From: Streptosporangium lutulentum | GTDB lineage: Bacteria > Actinomycetota > Actinomycetes > Streptosporangiales > Streptosporangiaceae | Direction of reading: 5' to 3' | Assembly (NCBI RefSeq): GCF_030811455.1 | Contig: NZ_JAUSQU010000001.1 | Coordinates: forward strand, 2,170,001 to 2,234,000 | Length of the DNA stretch: 64,000 nt | Shown here: piece after piece, positions 1 to 8,010 of the stretch | How the letters are laid out: each line of letters begins with the position of its first letter | Position numbering within the stretch: position 1 is the stretch's first letter | The notes under the pieces: generated by a model | The model's database searches: none | What the model saw: the letters and a program-made list of their open reading frames with translations, nothing else | Told to the model about the DNA's origin: nothing | Translations under genes and position numbers: made by a program

Positions 1-1146
1 GAAGTGGCCACGGGCCTTGACCGCGCGACGGATTCGGGCGTTGACCGACTCGATCGCGTTGGTGGAGCAGATGACCCGGCGAATCTCGGCATCGAAGTTG
101 AGGAAGGGCACGAATTCGGCCCAGGCGTCTTCCCACAGCTTCACGATCGCCGGGTATTTGCCGCCCCAGGTCTCGGCGAACTCATAAAACCGCTCCAAAG
201 CGGCAGCCTCGGTCGGCGCGCTGTAGATCGGCCGCAACGCCTTGGCGATGGCATCCCAGTGCTGACGGGCGGCGTAGCGGAAGGAAGCGCGCAGCAGGTG
301 CACCACGCAGGTCTGCACCACGGCCTGCGGCCAGACGGTCTCGATCGCCTGAGGTAGCCCCTTCAGCCCATCGCAGACCACCATCAGCGCATCACCGGCG
401 CCGCGGTTCTTGATCTCGGTCAGCACATGCAGCCAGAACTTGGCGCCCTCGCCGCCGTCGCCGGCCCACAGCCCGAGGATGTCGCGCTCGCCATCGACGG
501 TGACCGCCAACGCCACGTAGATGGGCCGGTTGGCGACCTGACCATCGCGGATCTTGACGTGGATGGCATCGATGAAGATCACCGGGTAGACCGCATCGAG
601 TGGCCGGTTCTGCCATTCGGCCATGCCCTCCAGCACCTTGTCGGTGATGGTGGAGATGGTCTGCTTGGACACCTCCGCACCGTAGACCTCGGCCAGGTGC
701 GCGGAGATCTCCCCGGTGGTCAATCCCTTGGCCGACAGCGAGATGACCATCTCATCAACGCCCGACAGCCGCCGCTGCCGCTTGCGCACGATCTTCGGCT
801 CGAAGCTGGCGTCCCGATCACGCGGGACGGTGATTTCCACCGGCCCGACCTCGGTCAGCACCGTCTTGGACCGGGTGCCGTTGCGGGAGTTGCCCACTCC
901 GCGGCCGGCTGGATCGTGCTTGTCGTAGCCGAGATGGTCGGTGATCTCGCCTTCCAGCGCCGACTCCAGCACCAGTTTGGTCAGCCGGCCCAGCAGCCCG
1001 TTTTCTCCGACCAGCTCCACTCCGTCGGCTCGGGCTTGGTCGACCAGCCGGCCGACGAGTTCCCGATCCGACGCCTTGTGATCTTCCTGCGCCACCGCAG
1101 CAGCCTCCAGGTCCATCGCTTCCGATGCCTGGACCACAGTACTCAT
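1..1146 (-). CDS. IS256-family transposase, 3' end outside window
   Basis: The minus strand is open from the ATG at 1146 to base 1 (382 codons), so only the C-terminal end is missing; family members are usually a little over 400 residues. The protein carries the mutator-type DDE core: first Asp in VIFIDAIHVKIRDG, second Asp in MVVCDGLKGLP, and the Glu in STNAIESVNARIRRAVKARG close to the window edge. It would cut and paste the element whose right terminal repeat lies about 20 bases upstream of the start. The reading frame shows no break in the visible part, so the element may still be active. Family assignment is firm; the exact member cannot be named. Confidence 0.95.
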   Translation of the reverse strand, partial: MSTVVQASEAMDLEAAAVAQEDHKASDRELVGRLVDQARADGVELVGENGLLGRLTKLVLESALEGEITDHLGYDKHDPAGRGVGNSRNGTRSKTVLTEVGPVEITVPRDRDASFEPKIVRKRQRRLSGVDEMVISLSAKGLTTGEISAHLAEVYGAEVSKQTISTITDKVLEGMAEWQNRPLDAVYPVIFIDAIHVKIRDGQVANRPIYVALAVTVDGERDILGLWAGDGGEGAKFWLHVLTEIKNRGAGDALMVVCDGLKGLPQAIETVWPQAVVQTCVVHLLRASFRYAARQHWDAIAKALRPIYSAPTEAAALERFYEFAETWGGKYPAIVKLWEDAWAEFVPFLNFDAEIRRVICSTNAIESVNARIRRAVKARGHF

Positions 1147-1166
1147 CAGGTGTGTCTCCTTGATCA

Positions 1167-1195
1167 GGAGTTACACCGAAAACCGTACAGTCCCC
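1167..1195. repeat. Terminal inverted repeat of the IS256-type element
   Basis: The sequence GGAGTTACACCGAAAACCG and the following TACAGTCCCC lies just outside the transposase start and has the form of an IS256-family end. The other end is outside the window, so the pairing cannot be checked. The element therefore stops at about 1195, some 105 bases upstream of the interrupted secreted-protein gene. Confidence 0.6.
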
Positions 1196-1300
1196 AACAT
1201 TATTCCGTTGGCCATGCAACACCCCGGGAGGGCCTGCGCGTATAGATCAATGACGTTCGCCCGAGCACGAGAGCCCCGGCTATGGCCAAAGGAGAGCGAC

Positions 1301-1525
1301 ATGGAACACGGCAAGCTACGGAAGCGATTCGGTGCAGCTGCCGCTGCGCTCACCGTCACAGTTGGGCTGGTCGGCCCAGCCCAAGCGCGGGCGGAGGCAC
1401 AGGCGGCACCGTCATGCGCCGGCTGGTACCACGAGAACTACTCCGACGACGTCGACTTCACCAAGCAAGGCACCTACCTGAAGCGCGGTCCTTACGGGCA
1501 TTGCGAAACCGTCACGGGTGTGCAG
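1301..1525 (+). pseudogene. Secreted SH3-like small protein, 5' fragment, split by IS701-type element
   Basis: The ATG at 1301 follows an AAAGGAGAG ribosome binding site. The N-terminus is a signal peptide (Lys/Arg start, alanine-rich core GAAAAALTVTVGLVGPAQARA) followed by a short mature part ending GPYGHCETVTGVQ. The frame then runs into the insertion sequence. The rest of the protein continues in frame at 3041-3241. Small secreted actinomycete proteins of this size with Cys, Trp and Tyr pairs often form an SH3-like fold; that fold is inferred. Joined, the two parts give about 140 residues. Confidence 0.7.
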
Positions 1526-3040
1526 TCATATCGGTGCTCTGTTAAATCCGGACGTAGAGGTTGAGTGCGTGTCCGGCTCCGACGGCGGCAAGAAGGTGCT
1601 GGAGCTCAGGGGGCGGGGGCGCGTTGGACCAGGCACGCCAGTAGCGCTGGAGCCGTATCCAGGGGGTGAGCCAGCTTCGCACGTGGCGCAGCGCTGACGG
1701 CCAAGACGGCCGGAGCCGGCTGTCGGAGCTGATTTTTCCCCCGGCCCTCGGCGGCCTGCCCGCCGTTGGAATAATTCTCACCCGGTGAAGGCGGCGGTTC
1801 ATCGCCCGGATCCGTGGTGCCATCGGGTGGGCTACCGGCCAGCCAGGTGTGCCAGCAAAAGCAGAACGCGGCCATCACCAGGGTTTGGTGGCGGCGGATC
1901 GCCACCGAGGAGCGGACCTGGAAGTCGGCCCAGCCGAGCTCGTCCTTGACCTGTTTGTAGCCCTGCTCGATCCAGCCGCGTAGGCCGTACAGGCGCACGA
2001 CCTGCGCGAGATCGGCTGGGGGGTGCGACGAGTCGGCGGCGGCCGATCCGTGCGGGCGCGGCAGGTTGGTGGTCAGATACCAGGTGCTCTTATCCGGCAG
2101 CGTCGCCGGGTCGGTGGTGGCGATCACCAGCCGGTAGGGCTCATCAGGGCCCCACGGACCGAGCCGGGCATCAGCCGCCCACCAGGTTTCATGGTGGCCG
2201 TCGCGGAAGCGGCGCTGCACGCGGGTCCAGTCGGCGGGATCGTCCGGGCCGCCCCAGACCAGGGCCCGGGCGGCGTCGATCGGGGTGTGGTCGGCGCAGG
2301 CGGGCGCCCACAGGCCCTTGCGCCGTTTGAGCGCCAGTACATAGGCCAGTCCCAACTGCCGTAGCTCGCGCCGGTAGTCGTCGTTGTCGCCGTAGGCGCA
2401 GTCGCCCACCACGGCGGTGAAGGGGATCTGGGCCTGCAGTGCCTTGCCCACCAAACGCGCGGCGATCTTCGGTTTGGTGGCGAACGCCGGATCATTCGTG
2501 CCGCGCGGCAGGCGGCACGCGGCCGTGTACGGCTGGGCATGTAACGGCACATACAGCCGCTCATCGGCCCACAAGGTGGTCACGGTGACGATCCCGTTGT
2601 CGGTCTTGCCGAGTCGGCCCAGCCACTGCCGGGACACGTGATCGGTGGCGTGCCCGTCCTTGCGGTCGCCGCTGTCGTCGATCACCAAAACCCCGCCCCG
2701 GTGCGGCGCGGTCGCCGGATCGGCCCGCAGCAGCGCCACCCGCCGGTCGTTGACCGCCTCGGGGTCCCACACCGATTCCGACAGGAAGTACTGCAGCCGC
2801 TGCACCGCCGGATCGTTGATCCCGACCATCGGCTCGGCCCCGGCCAGGCAGGTCAGCGTCTTGTTGCGTTCGCGTGGCAGCAGCAGCCCGGCCAGATACT
2901 CGCGAAACCCGCGCCGCTGCCCGAGCGCGGAGAACACGTCATCGAAGCGTGCCGCGTAAGCCTCCAGCGGGCCAGGCGCCACCGGAGTTGGCAGACGAGC
3001 GGTCATCACCCACCCCCGAATCACCCGAACGGTCATCAAT
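1526..3040. mobile_element. IS701-type insertion sequence inside a secreted-protein gene
   Basis: About 1.5 kb separates the two in-frame halves of the secreted-protein gene and contains only a minus-strand IS701-type transposase. Both junctions carry CAG (1523-1525 and 3041-3043); GTG (1520-1522 and 3044-3046) is an equally in-frame alternative. Either 3-base duplication restores one continuous reading frame. I could not define clear terminal inverted repeats, so the exact ends are uncertain by a few bases. Confidence 0.75.
1606..3039 (-). CDS. IS701-family transposase, probably frameshifted near its C-terminus
   Basis: A DDE transposase of the DDE_5/IS701 type. The first catalytic Asp lies in VLVIDDSGDRKDG, the second in VVGDCAYGDND, and the Glu in WIEQGYKQVKDELGWADF. 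A start at 3006 (MTARLPTPV) is as likely as the one at 3039. After GRGK the frame loses family character (ending LLACLVQRAPAP), while the frame beside it, down to 1542, carries the expected tail: WPSALRHVRSWLTPW, YWRAWSNAPPPPELQ and GHALNLYV. The switch falls near the run of five T at 1733-1737. This is most simply a +1 frameshift mutation, so the enzyme is probably defective at its C-terminus. Confidence 0.9.
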   Translation of the reverse strand: MMTVRVIRGWVMTARLPTPVAPGPLEAYAARFDDVFSALGQRRGFREYLAGLLLPRERNKTLTCLAGAEPMVGINDPAVQRLQYFLSESVWDPEAVNDRRVALLRADPATAPHRGGVLVIDDSGDRKDGHATDHVSRQWLGRLGKTDNGIVTVTTLWADERLYVPLHAQPYTAACRLPRGTNDPAFATKPKIAARLVGKALQAQIPFTAVVGDCAYGDNDDYRRELRQLGLAYVLALKRRKGLWAPACADHTPIDAARALVWGGPDDPADWTRVQRRFRDGHHETWWAADARLGPWGPDEPYRLVIATTDPATLPDKSTWYLTTNLPRPHGSAAADSSHPPADLAQVVRLYGLRGWIEQGYKQVKDELGWADFQVRSSVAIRRHQTLVMAAFCFCWHTWLAGSPPDGTTDPGDEPPPSPGENYSNGGQAAEGRGKNQLRQPAPAVLAVSAAPRAKLAHPLDTAPALLACLVQRAPAP

Positions 3041-3241
3041 CAGGTGATACCCGGCATCATCCTTGATCCAACGAACTACCGATATACGACCGTCTATATC
3101 CACTGCAGGGTTGCGAACGAATATGGCTACGGATGGGCTTGGGTCCGAATCGCGGGAACCACCAAAGAAGGGTGGGCAAACCTGCAGCATTTGGAAGACG
3201 CTTACTGGAACGCCTGGCAATACGAAGAGTGCTACCCCTAG
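3041..3241 (+). pseudogene. Secreted SH3-like small protein, 3' fragment
   Basis: This open frame begins exactly at the insertion-sequence junction and reads VIPGIILDPTNYRYTTVYIHC, then VANEYGYGWAWVRIAGT, GWANLQHL and ends YEECYP before a TAG stop. It has no start of its own with a ribosome binding site. The hydrophobic/aromatic pattern, with a Cys that could pair with one in the upstream half, matches small secreted SH3-like proteins. It is the missing second half of the gene that begins at 1301. Confidence 0.65.
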
Positions 3242-3750
3242 AAAGCTGGAAACGGGGTCGCCGCGAGGAGGCCTGCTGCAACAGGTGCCCTGGTTCCTGC
3301 CGTAGGTGAGCGAGTCATTTCCACCGTGACGCTGCCGGTTATGGTGGGTTTGAGCGGACCAGAGATGCGCTGAGTGAAGGCTCCCGGCAAGACGGCAGTC
3401 GACCAAGATCCGATGCTCCAATCGGGAGCCTCGTTGCTGTCTTACCCTGCCGCAATACCGCTGTCGAACCGTACGCTCCCCCACCTGGCCGATGCCATCT
3501 GCGCTCAACGTGTCCAACGTCTGGCTATGCCATCGGGAAGCGGCACCGTTTGTAGACGGGTTCGGGCACCAGTTGGTGATCGAGGAGTCCGGAAATGCCG
3601 ATGAGTTCGGCACCATGTCAGCCTGGTTTGGGGCGGGTAGGAACTGGTTGTTGCTTCTCGCCGTAGCTGACGCAGTCCAGTGACCTGACGCATTAAAAAG
3701 ATCGCCCCGCCGCCTCGATGATCTCGCTGATCTTTAGGCACGATGAGAAC
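3242..3750. other. Gap without a supported gene
   Basis: Several overlapping short frames exist here on both strands, but none has a convincing ribosome binding site, domain or codon pattern. The base composition is lower in GC than the flanks, as expected of decayed accessory DNA. I see no gene in it. Confidence 0.5.
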
Positions 3751-4080
3751 ATGGCCACCACCGTTGTCGAGATCCACGTCCCGCTGCGCGAAGTGTCGAG
3801 CCTCGCCAAAACCGAGTACCAGTTCCCATGGATCGACGAGATCGAGGAGTTCTTGTTCGAGCTGGAGCAGCAAGGTGAGGTCGAGGTCTTCGACGATGGC
3901 GAAGAGTTCAGAGAGGTTTACGTCTTCTTCGTCACCGGGACCGACGAAAATGCCCTTTTGGTTGCCGCGTCCCGCGTGGCGGCTCTTGATGGGGTTCCCG
4001 CAGGTGCCTTCGCCGTGATCACCGACGATGAGGCGGCAGAGTTCGGGCTTGGACGCCGGATAGACCTGCCGATGCCCTGA
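3751..4080 (+). CDS. Conserved hypothetical acidic protein
   Basis: A 109-residue protein starting MATTVVEIHVPLREV. An ATG 33 bases upstream is also in frame, but the start chosen gives the more natural N-terminus. The sequence is strongly acidic in the middle (EIEEFLFELEQQGEVEVFDD) and then has alternating beta strand and helix character: VYVFFVTGTDENALLVAASR, VPAGAFAVITDDEAAEFGLG. This suggests a small alpha/beta ferredoxin-like fold, which is inference. No signal peptide or membrane segment. I recognise the general style from actinomycete genomes but not a function. Confidence 0.75.
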   Translation: MATTVVEIHVPLREVSSLAKTEYQFPWIDEIEEFLFELEQQGEVEVFDDGEEFREVYVFFVTGTDENALLVAASRVAALDGVPAGAFAVITDDEAAEFGLGRRIDLPMP

Positions 4081-4145
4081 TCAGCAGGTTGGACGGGAGC
4101 TGACAGCGACCGAACCGGGCCGAAAGCGGCCTACTTGGCGACCTT

Positions 4146-4400
4146 TCAGCCAGCCCACAGAACCTTGACCACGGCGACCCGTCGTTGATCTTCCAAGATC
4201 AGGAAGAAGGCCAGGCCACGCTTGTGGTCACCGAACGCGGCCGAGCGCAACGGCCCGTCGGGATTGGTCGCGGACGCGGACGGAAACCCCCACGGGGCGG
4301 TCTCCAACGCGGCGCGCAACTCCAGGTAGAACGGCAGCGCCTCGACGGGCAGCGCATCAAGCTGGGCCAGGGCCTCGGGGTCGTGCTCGACCCGATACAC
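4146..4400 (-). CDS. RelE/ParE-like toxin, putative
   Basis: An 84-residue protein starting with GTG at 4400 after a GGTAGGT-like ribosome binding site. MYRVEHDPEALAQLDALP resembles the N-terminal strand and helix of RelE/ParE proteins, and LAFFLILEDQRRVAVVKVLW resembles their C-terminal strands. Catalytic residues cannot be confirmed. It lies 6 bases after the stop of the upstream 112-residue gene, in the gene order antitoxin then toxin. A type II toxin-antitoxin pair in mobile-element-rich DNA is the most likely reading. Confidence 0.6.
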   Translation of the reverse strand: MYRVEHDPEALAQLDALPVEALPFYLELRAALETAPWGFPSASATNPDGPLRSAAFGDHKRGLAFFLILEDQRRVAVVKVLWAG

Positions 4401-4406
4401 CTACCG

Positions 4407-4745
4407 CTACTCGCCGGCGGCGATCCGGGCACGCAGTCGCGCCTCGGCGATGTCCCATGAGACCGTCGCGAGGTCCTGGCCGCGGCCGGCGCGTCCTGCA
4501 AGACCAGCGGCGATCTCCGTCACCCGCTTATATTCCCCCCGAGCGCACAGCACGGCGATCGGCCACCAGCGTTCGACGAAGTCCAGGGCCGGGGCCAGAT
4601 CGAGTTCCTCGGTCGCCTGGGCCATCGCCGCCCGGTACTCCCGGTCGAACGCCTCGACGTGCTGCGGTGCGAGCGCGGCGCGGATGGCCTTGGGCGTGCG
4701 CTCGGGAACCGGGGTCGGGGCGGGGCTGTGTGGCTGAGCGGTCAC
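4407..4745 (-). CDS. DUF6247-like protein, putative antitoxin
   Basis: A 112-residue helical protein. It starts with a Pro-rich stretch (SPAPTPVPERTPKAIRAAL), then RVEAFDREY-type helix (AFDREYRAAMAQATEEL), then LAPALDFVERWWPIAVL and an Arg/Ala-rich end. The pattern resembles DUF6247 proteins, which are often encoded just before RelE-like genes in actinomycetes; that assignment is from memory of the family. An AGGAGAGAC ribosome binding site precedes the ATG. It is co-transcribed with the downstream RelE-like gene and would be its antitoxin. Confidence 0.6.
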   Translation of the reverse strand: MTAQPHSPAPTPVPERTPKAIRAALAPQHVEAFDREYRAAMAQATEELDLAPALDFVERWWPIAVLCARGEYKRVTEIAAGLAGRAGRGQDLATVSWDIAEARLRARIAAGE

Positions 4746-4801
4746 CAGGTCTCTCCTTTACGTCCTGCTACTAGCCTAAACCGCGACGGGCGCACCGTCT
4801 C

Positions 4802-4951
4802 TCACGCACGCGCATAGGGGTGTCCCGGATAGTCCCGGAATCCTGCCAATCCCTTGGCCCCTTGCCCTTCGATCATGAGTCCCCGCCCGCCCTGACCCGC
4901 CTCGCCCGGGGCCTGGGGCTCAAAGGAAGCTCCGGCCGAGTCAGAGCTCAT
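4802..4951 (-). CDS. 49-residue peptide of unknown function
   Basis: The ATG at 4951 is preceded by GGGAGGAAGAG with the GGAGG core 7 bases from the start, among the best ribosome binding sites in the window. The peptide has an acidic, Gly-rich first half (SFEPQAPGEAGQGGRG), then GLMIEGQGAKGLAGFRDYPG and ends HPYARA. It has no Cys, no signal peptide and no membrane segment. The leader-like first half and distinct end recall a small modified-peptide precursor, but no modifying enzyme is nearby. A small regulatory or stress protein is equally possible. Confidence 0.5.
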   Translation of the reverse strand: MSSDSAGASFEPQAPGEAGQGGRGLMIEGQGAKGLAGFRDYPGHPYARA

Positions 4952-5212
4952 GACTCTTCCTCCCGTACCGTAGCGATCTGACCTACGGTGCACACACCCT
5001 TCTCCCTACCGACGGCCACGGCACGCGAAGCTGCTCGATCACCCAACACGCGGCGAAATCGCTTCGAACTCCGTGCCACGGAGATGTTCATGCGTAGCGT
5101 TGACTCCACCTGCGACGGAATTCGCGCCAGAGCATCTCTTCGGCCCAGGATGCTCCCGACCGCTTTCGATGCGCTGAAGCGCACGCCGGCCTCGTGCAGC
5201 AGGTGTACGGGT

Positions 5213-5244
5213 CCGATCCCGTCACCTGAGCGGGGATCGGTTTT
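5213..5244 (+). terminator. Terminator-like hairpin with T tract
   Basis: CCGATCCC (5213-5220) pairs with GGGATCGG (5233-5240) across a 12-base loop, followed by TTTT. No plus-strand gene clearly ends here, so it may be a leftover terminator or part of the leader of the gene starting at 5319. Confidence 0.4.
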
Positions 5245-5318
5245 CTCACCTGCGGGAAAGAGATACCTGCCCTGCTGTCACCTGATTTGTCTTCAAGCGA
5301 CTCGTACTGTGGCCGGGC

Positions 5319-5621
5319 ATGAGCCGCCGAACGGTAAGAGTCAGAGAACACCTTCGGACCCTGCGCAACGGCACTCAGATCAGGGTCCGGGCACATAACC
5401 GCAGGGTTCCGGCTGCAGCGACGGCAGGAGGCGGCCTTGCCCTGATCGTTGTCGTTTTCATCCTAGCCAGCGTGCTCAGCGATCCACCGGAAACCGAACC
5501 CGCGCGCTCACCATTGCCGACTGCCCCGACACCGCTAGAGACAGCTTTGCCTCCAGAGCCAGTGATCGAGCCTCCACCGCCGGAGCCAGTGACCGAGCCC
5601 CCGCCTCCGGAACCAACGTGA
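5319..5621 (+). CDS. Small single-pass membrane protein with proline-rich tail
   Basis: A 100-residue protein. A basic N-terminus (VREHLRTLRNGTQIRVRAHNRR) leads to one membrane segment (AAATAGGGLALIVVVFILASVL, about residues 32-53), then a Pro/Glu-rich tail with repeats of the type PPEPVIEPPPPEPVTEPPPP. The topology by the positive-inside rule puts the basic head in the cytoplasm and the tail outside, where it could span the wall. The tail repeat is encoded by near-repeats of CCGGAGCCAGTGA. No family recognised. Confidence 0.7.
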   Translation: MSRRTVRVREHLRTLRNGTQIRVRAHNRRVPAAATAGGGLALIVVVFILASVLSDPPETEPARSPLPTAPTPLETALPPEPVIEPPPPEPVTEPPPPEPT

Positions 5622-5681
5622 CCTTGGTGTCCCTCCGACGCGTCTTGACCGAAGTTCGGAAAGATCGACATAGTCGGGTAA

Positions 5682-6551
5682 ATGACGTATGAGGAATTGG
5701 CCTTCGGCGGTGGCGACCCCAACCGGGAGTCGTGGTTGCGCTCCTGGATGGCGGCGCACATCAGGCTGCTGATCGCATCACTGGTGGTGCTCAGTCTGGC
5801 TGGGGCCGGCGGCTGGTACTTGTACGAGCGATCCTGGCTGCCCCAGCCTCCACCGGATGTCGCACTCTCTCCGTTCCTTGAGTTCGAGGTGGTCATGTGC
5901 GGGTGCAGTGGCATAACCGCGGCGACCGTTGAGCAACGGCAGGAGACCGAGGCCATGCTCCGGGCAATGCCCCAGGTGACATCGGTCAAGGTGAAAAGCG
6001 GCCAGGAGCAGGCTGATCAGCGGCGCAGAAGCTATGAAGGGATCGGGGACATCAGACGGGCGGAGGGTTCGTCCCCCGGCGGCGACGTCCTGCATGGCGT
6101 GCTCCGGCGCGCTCAGGACTTTCCTGCCATCGTCGAGAAGATGAAGTCAGCGCCGAGGGTTTCCACCGTGTCGCGGTCGGGAGTGAATTTCTGGGCTGGC
6201 AAGGCCGAGGCCGAAATCACGTTATGCGGGCAAGACTTCATGTCCCGAGCCGCACCCGGGTGCCGGCAGAGCAAGCGCGCGGGAGCTGCGGGGGCGGTCA
6301 CCGAGGAGGAGAAGGCGGCCATCGTAGCCCGGCTGTGGGACCTTCCCGGAGTGCAGACGATTTACTTCCAAGACCCCGGCTACGCTCTGAAACTCGCGAA
6401 GCTCTCCGATCCGGACTACAAGCCGGATGCGCCCATGTCGGGTTCTTTTTTCGTCAAGTTCTCCGATCCGGCCCTCGCCCGCGCGATCGCCCCCGCCATC
6501 GAGTCGATGCCCGGCGTCGTAGCGGTGTGGCCAGTCCTGCCGAAGGAATGA
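5682..6551 (+). CDS. Membrane-anchored protein with two FtsX-extracellular-type domains
   Basis: A 289-residue protein. One membrane segment near residues 27-50 (LLIASLVVLSLAGAGGWYLY) follows a short cytoplasmic head. Outside lie two similar domains. The first has FLEFEVVMCGC, then ATVEQRQETEAMLRAMPQVTSVK; the second has AEITLCGQDF and TEEEKAAIVARLWDLPGVQTIYFQD. Each has the strand-Cys-helix-strand layout of the extracellular domain of FtsX, with xxLxxxPxVxxV-type helix ends. A third partial copy of the strand pattern (FFVKFSDPALARAIAPAIE) follows. Unlike FtsX it has no four-segment permease. Role in wall remodelling or signalling is inference. Confidence 0.7.
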   Translation: MTYEELAFGGGDPNRESWLRSWMAAHIRLLIASLVVLSLAGAGGWYLYERSWLPQPPPDVALSPFLEFEVVMCGCSGITAATVEQRQETEAMLRAMPQVTSVKVKSGQEQADQRRRSYEGIGDIRRAEGSSPGGDVLHGVLRRAQDFPAIVEKMKSAPRVSTVSRSGVNFWAGKAEAEITLCGQDFMSRAAPGCRQSKRAGAAGAVTEEEKAAIVARLWDLPGVQTIYFQDPGYALKLAKLSDPDYKPDAPMSGSFFVKFSDPALARAIAPAIESMPGVVAVWPVLPKE

Positions 6552-6893
6552 CGGACTCGGGGTGACGGTGAGAAGGTCGCTACCGGTCGGAGGCAGATCC
6601 ACCGCCGCTTGCGATTGAGTGACGAACAGCGGCGGTGACCAGTCCGACGGCGATCGGTCCAGCGTTGGCGCAGGGCCGACCACAACCGCTGATAGGCCGA
6701 TGCCGCCGACGCACGCAACAAGGTGTGGGTGAATGCCCGCTTCTGGAATTGAACAATTCCAGAAGCGGATCGGCCGTCAGCTCCCGGAAACACGCCCGTT
6801 TTCCCTGGTGACGCGCCTGCTCACGGTGATTTCGTCAATGGATGTGACACCAACCCGGCCTCACCGTTCCGTTCCTACTGGACCCCCAGACTG
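6552..6893. other. Gap without a supported gene
   Basis: Frames exist on both strands but none has a clear start or domain. A minus-strand frame reads RLWSALRQRW and could be debris of a mobile-element gene. The stretch contains the long palindrome at 6737-6768. Confidence 0.4.
6737..6768. repeat. Perfect 15-bp palindrome arms with 2-bp centre
   Basis: CCGCTTCTGGAATTG (6737-6751) is followed by AA and then its exact reverse complement (6754-6768). There is no T tract on either side, so it is not a normal terminator. It could be an operator, a recombinase site or an element end. It lies between the FtsX-domain gene and the truncated recombinase. Confidence 0.75.
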
Positions 6894-7940
6894 TCACGGG
6901 TGCGGGCGGGTGACGGGGTAGCGGCTCCAGGTGCCGCCGGCGGCGATGACGTGCTTGGTAGCGGTGGCGGGGTTGTAGCCGAGAGCGTGGGCGACGACAG
7001 GCGCGGGGGCCTGGATGACGAGCTGACGGAAAGCGGCAGTGCGAGTCTGGGTGACAGGAATCCCGAGGGCGCGGAGTTGCTGGAGGAGGGCTCCGGGGGT
7101 GAGAGGCTGTCCTGCGCGGCCGCCGGGGAACAGCCAGTTGACGGCGGTGTTCATGTTGGCGCGATTGGCGGCCAGTTCGTGGAGCAGGACGGCGAACGGT
7201 GCTGGGACGGGGACGGGTGGGTTGCCCAGGCGCAGGGTGGTCTGGTCGTCGTGGCCGAGGATGTCGTGAATGGTGAGGCGGACCAGGCGGCTGATGGGCT
7301 GGGCGTAGAGCAGTGGAAGGCAGGCCGCGACCCGGGTGCGCAGCGGGATCGTTTCATCGGTCAGGAAGCGGCGCAGAAGCTTCAACCGCCAGTCCTGGCT
7401 GATCGGAGCCTGGTCGGTTCGGATTTGGGTGGGCTGTTCCGGGCGGGGCATGTGGCCGCCTGACATGGCCCATCGGAGGAAGGCGCGGAGCCGGTGGGAG
7501 TCGAGCTGTTCGGTGTGCCAGGCGTCGATATCGGCCTGAGTCGCCTCGGCAAGGTTGCGGCCGCGTGCGGAAAGCCAGACCAGGAAGGCCATGGCGGCGG
7601 TGAACCGCCCTGCGGCGGTATCACGTGAGCCGTGGCTGAGCGGAGCGCGTGCGGCTGCGGCGTGCAGAGCGGGCAGCAGCCGCCAAATGGCGAACCGGTT
7701 GAGAATCTGGGCGTGGTCGGGGTCGGTGATCTCGGAAAGCCGTTGCTGGTACCAGCGTTCGAACAACATGATCTGCCGGTCGACCTTGGGAAGTCCGCCG
7801 AAGGCCATCAGCAGGTCGCGCAGATGAGCGGTGGTCCGCCAGCTCGGTAGCGCGTGCAGGCCCTGATGGGTGAGCGGGATGTCGCCGCGGGCCAGCCCGC
7901 GCAGGTAGTCGGAGACGAGTGGGTTGTTGGTACCTGCAGA
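6894..7940 (-). pseudogene. 5'-truncated tyrosine-recombinase-like protein
   Basis: The frame is open from 7940 (after an in-frame TGA at 7941-7943) to 6894. It begins in mid-protein (NPLVSDYLRGLARGDIPLTHQG, ALPSWRTTAHLRDLL) with no start codon until the ATG at 7808. Later parts resemble the catalytic half of actinomycete Xer-type proteins: RTAAFRQLV, APAPVVAHALGYNPATATKH and AGGTWSRYP. A catalytic Tyr in the usual place is not obvious. The 5' end is lost exactly where the broken serine recombinase begins, so a deletion or insertion probably fused two mobile-element remnants. A 304-residue product from 7808 could still be made. Confidence 0.65.
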
Positions 7941-7944
7941 TCAG

Positions 7945-7978
7945 GGTGTTCCGTATAGGTGTTCCGCGAACTGTTCCG
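7945..7978. repeat. Three short direct repeats of TGTTCCG
   Basis: GGTGTTCCG occurs at 7945-7953 and 7958-7966, with TGTTCCG again at 7972-7978, spaced about 13 bases. They lie at the junction between the two recombinase remnants and upstream of the serine recombinase start, where a resolvase might bind. Function is inference. Confidence 0.35.
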
Positions 7979-8010
7979 GGGAAGGCCCCCTATCCAAAAC
8001 ACTTGAGCGC

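Noticed and set aside
427..1245. Long plus-strand frame opposite the IS256 transposase
   Set aside because: It is the mirror of the transposase codons; it has no domain and no ribosome binding site, and the minus strand encodes a clear DDE protein.
3374..3873. Several short frames on both strands
   Set aside because: None has a ribosome binding site or protein-like pattern, and they overlap one another.
4948..5184. 78-codon minus-strand frame overlapping the 49-residue peptide start as ATGA
   Set aside because: The overlap looks like coupling, but the frame has no domain and translates the ribosome binding site of the peptide gene; I judged it chance.
5213..5318. Possible riboswitch upstream of the small membrane protein
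   Set aside because: I compared it with what I remember of the c-di-AMP (ydaO) class; the conserved core is not visible, and only a simple hairpin with T tract is present.
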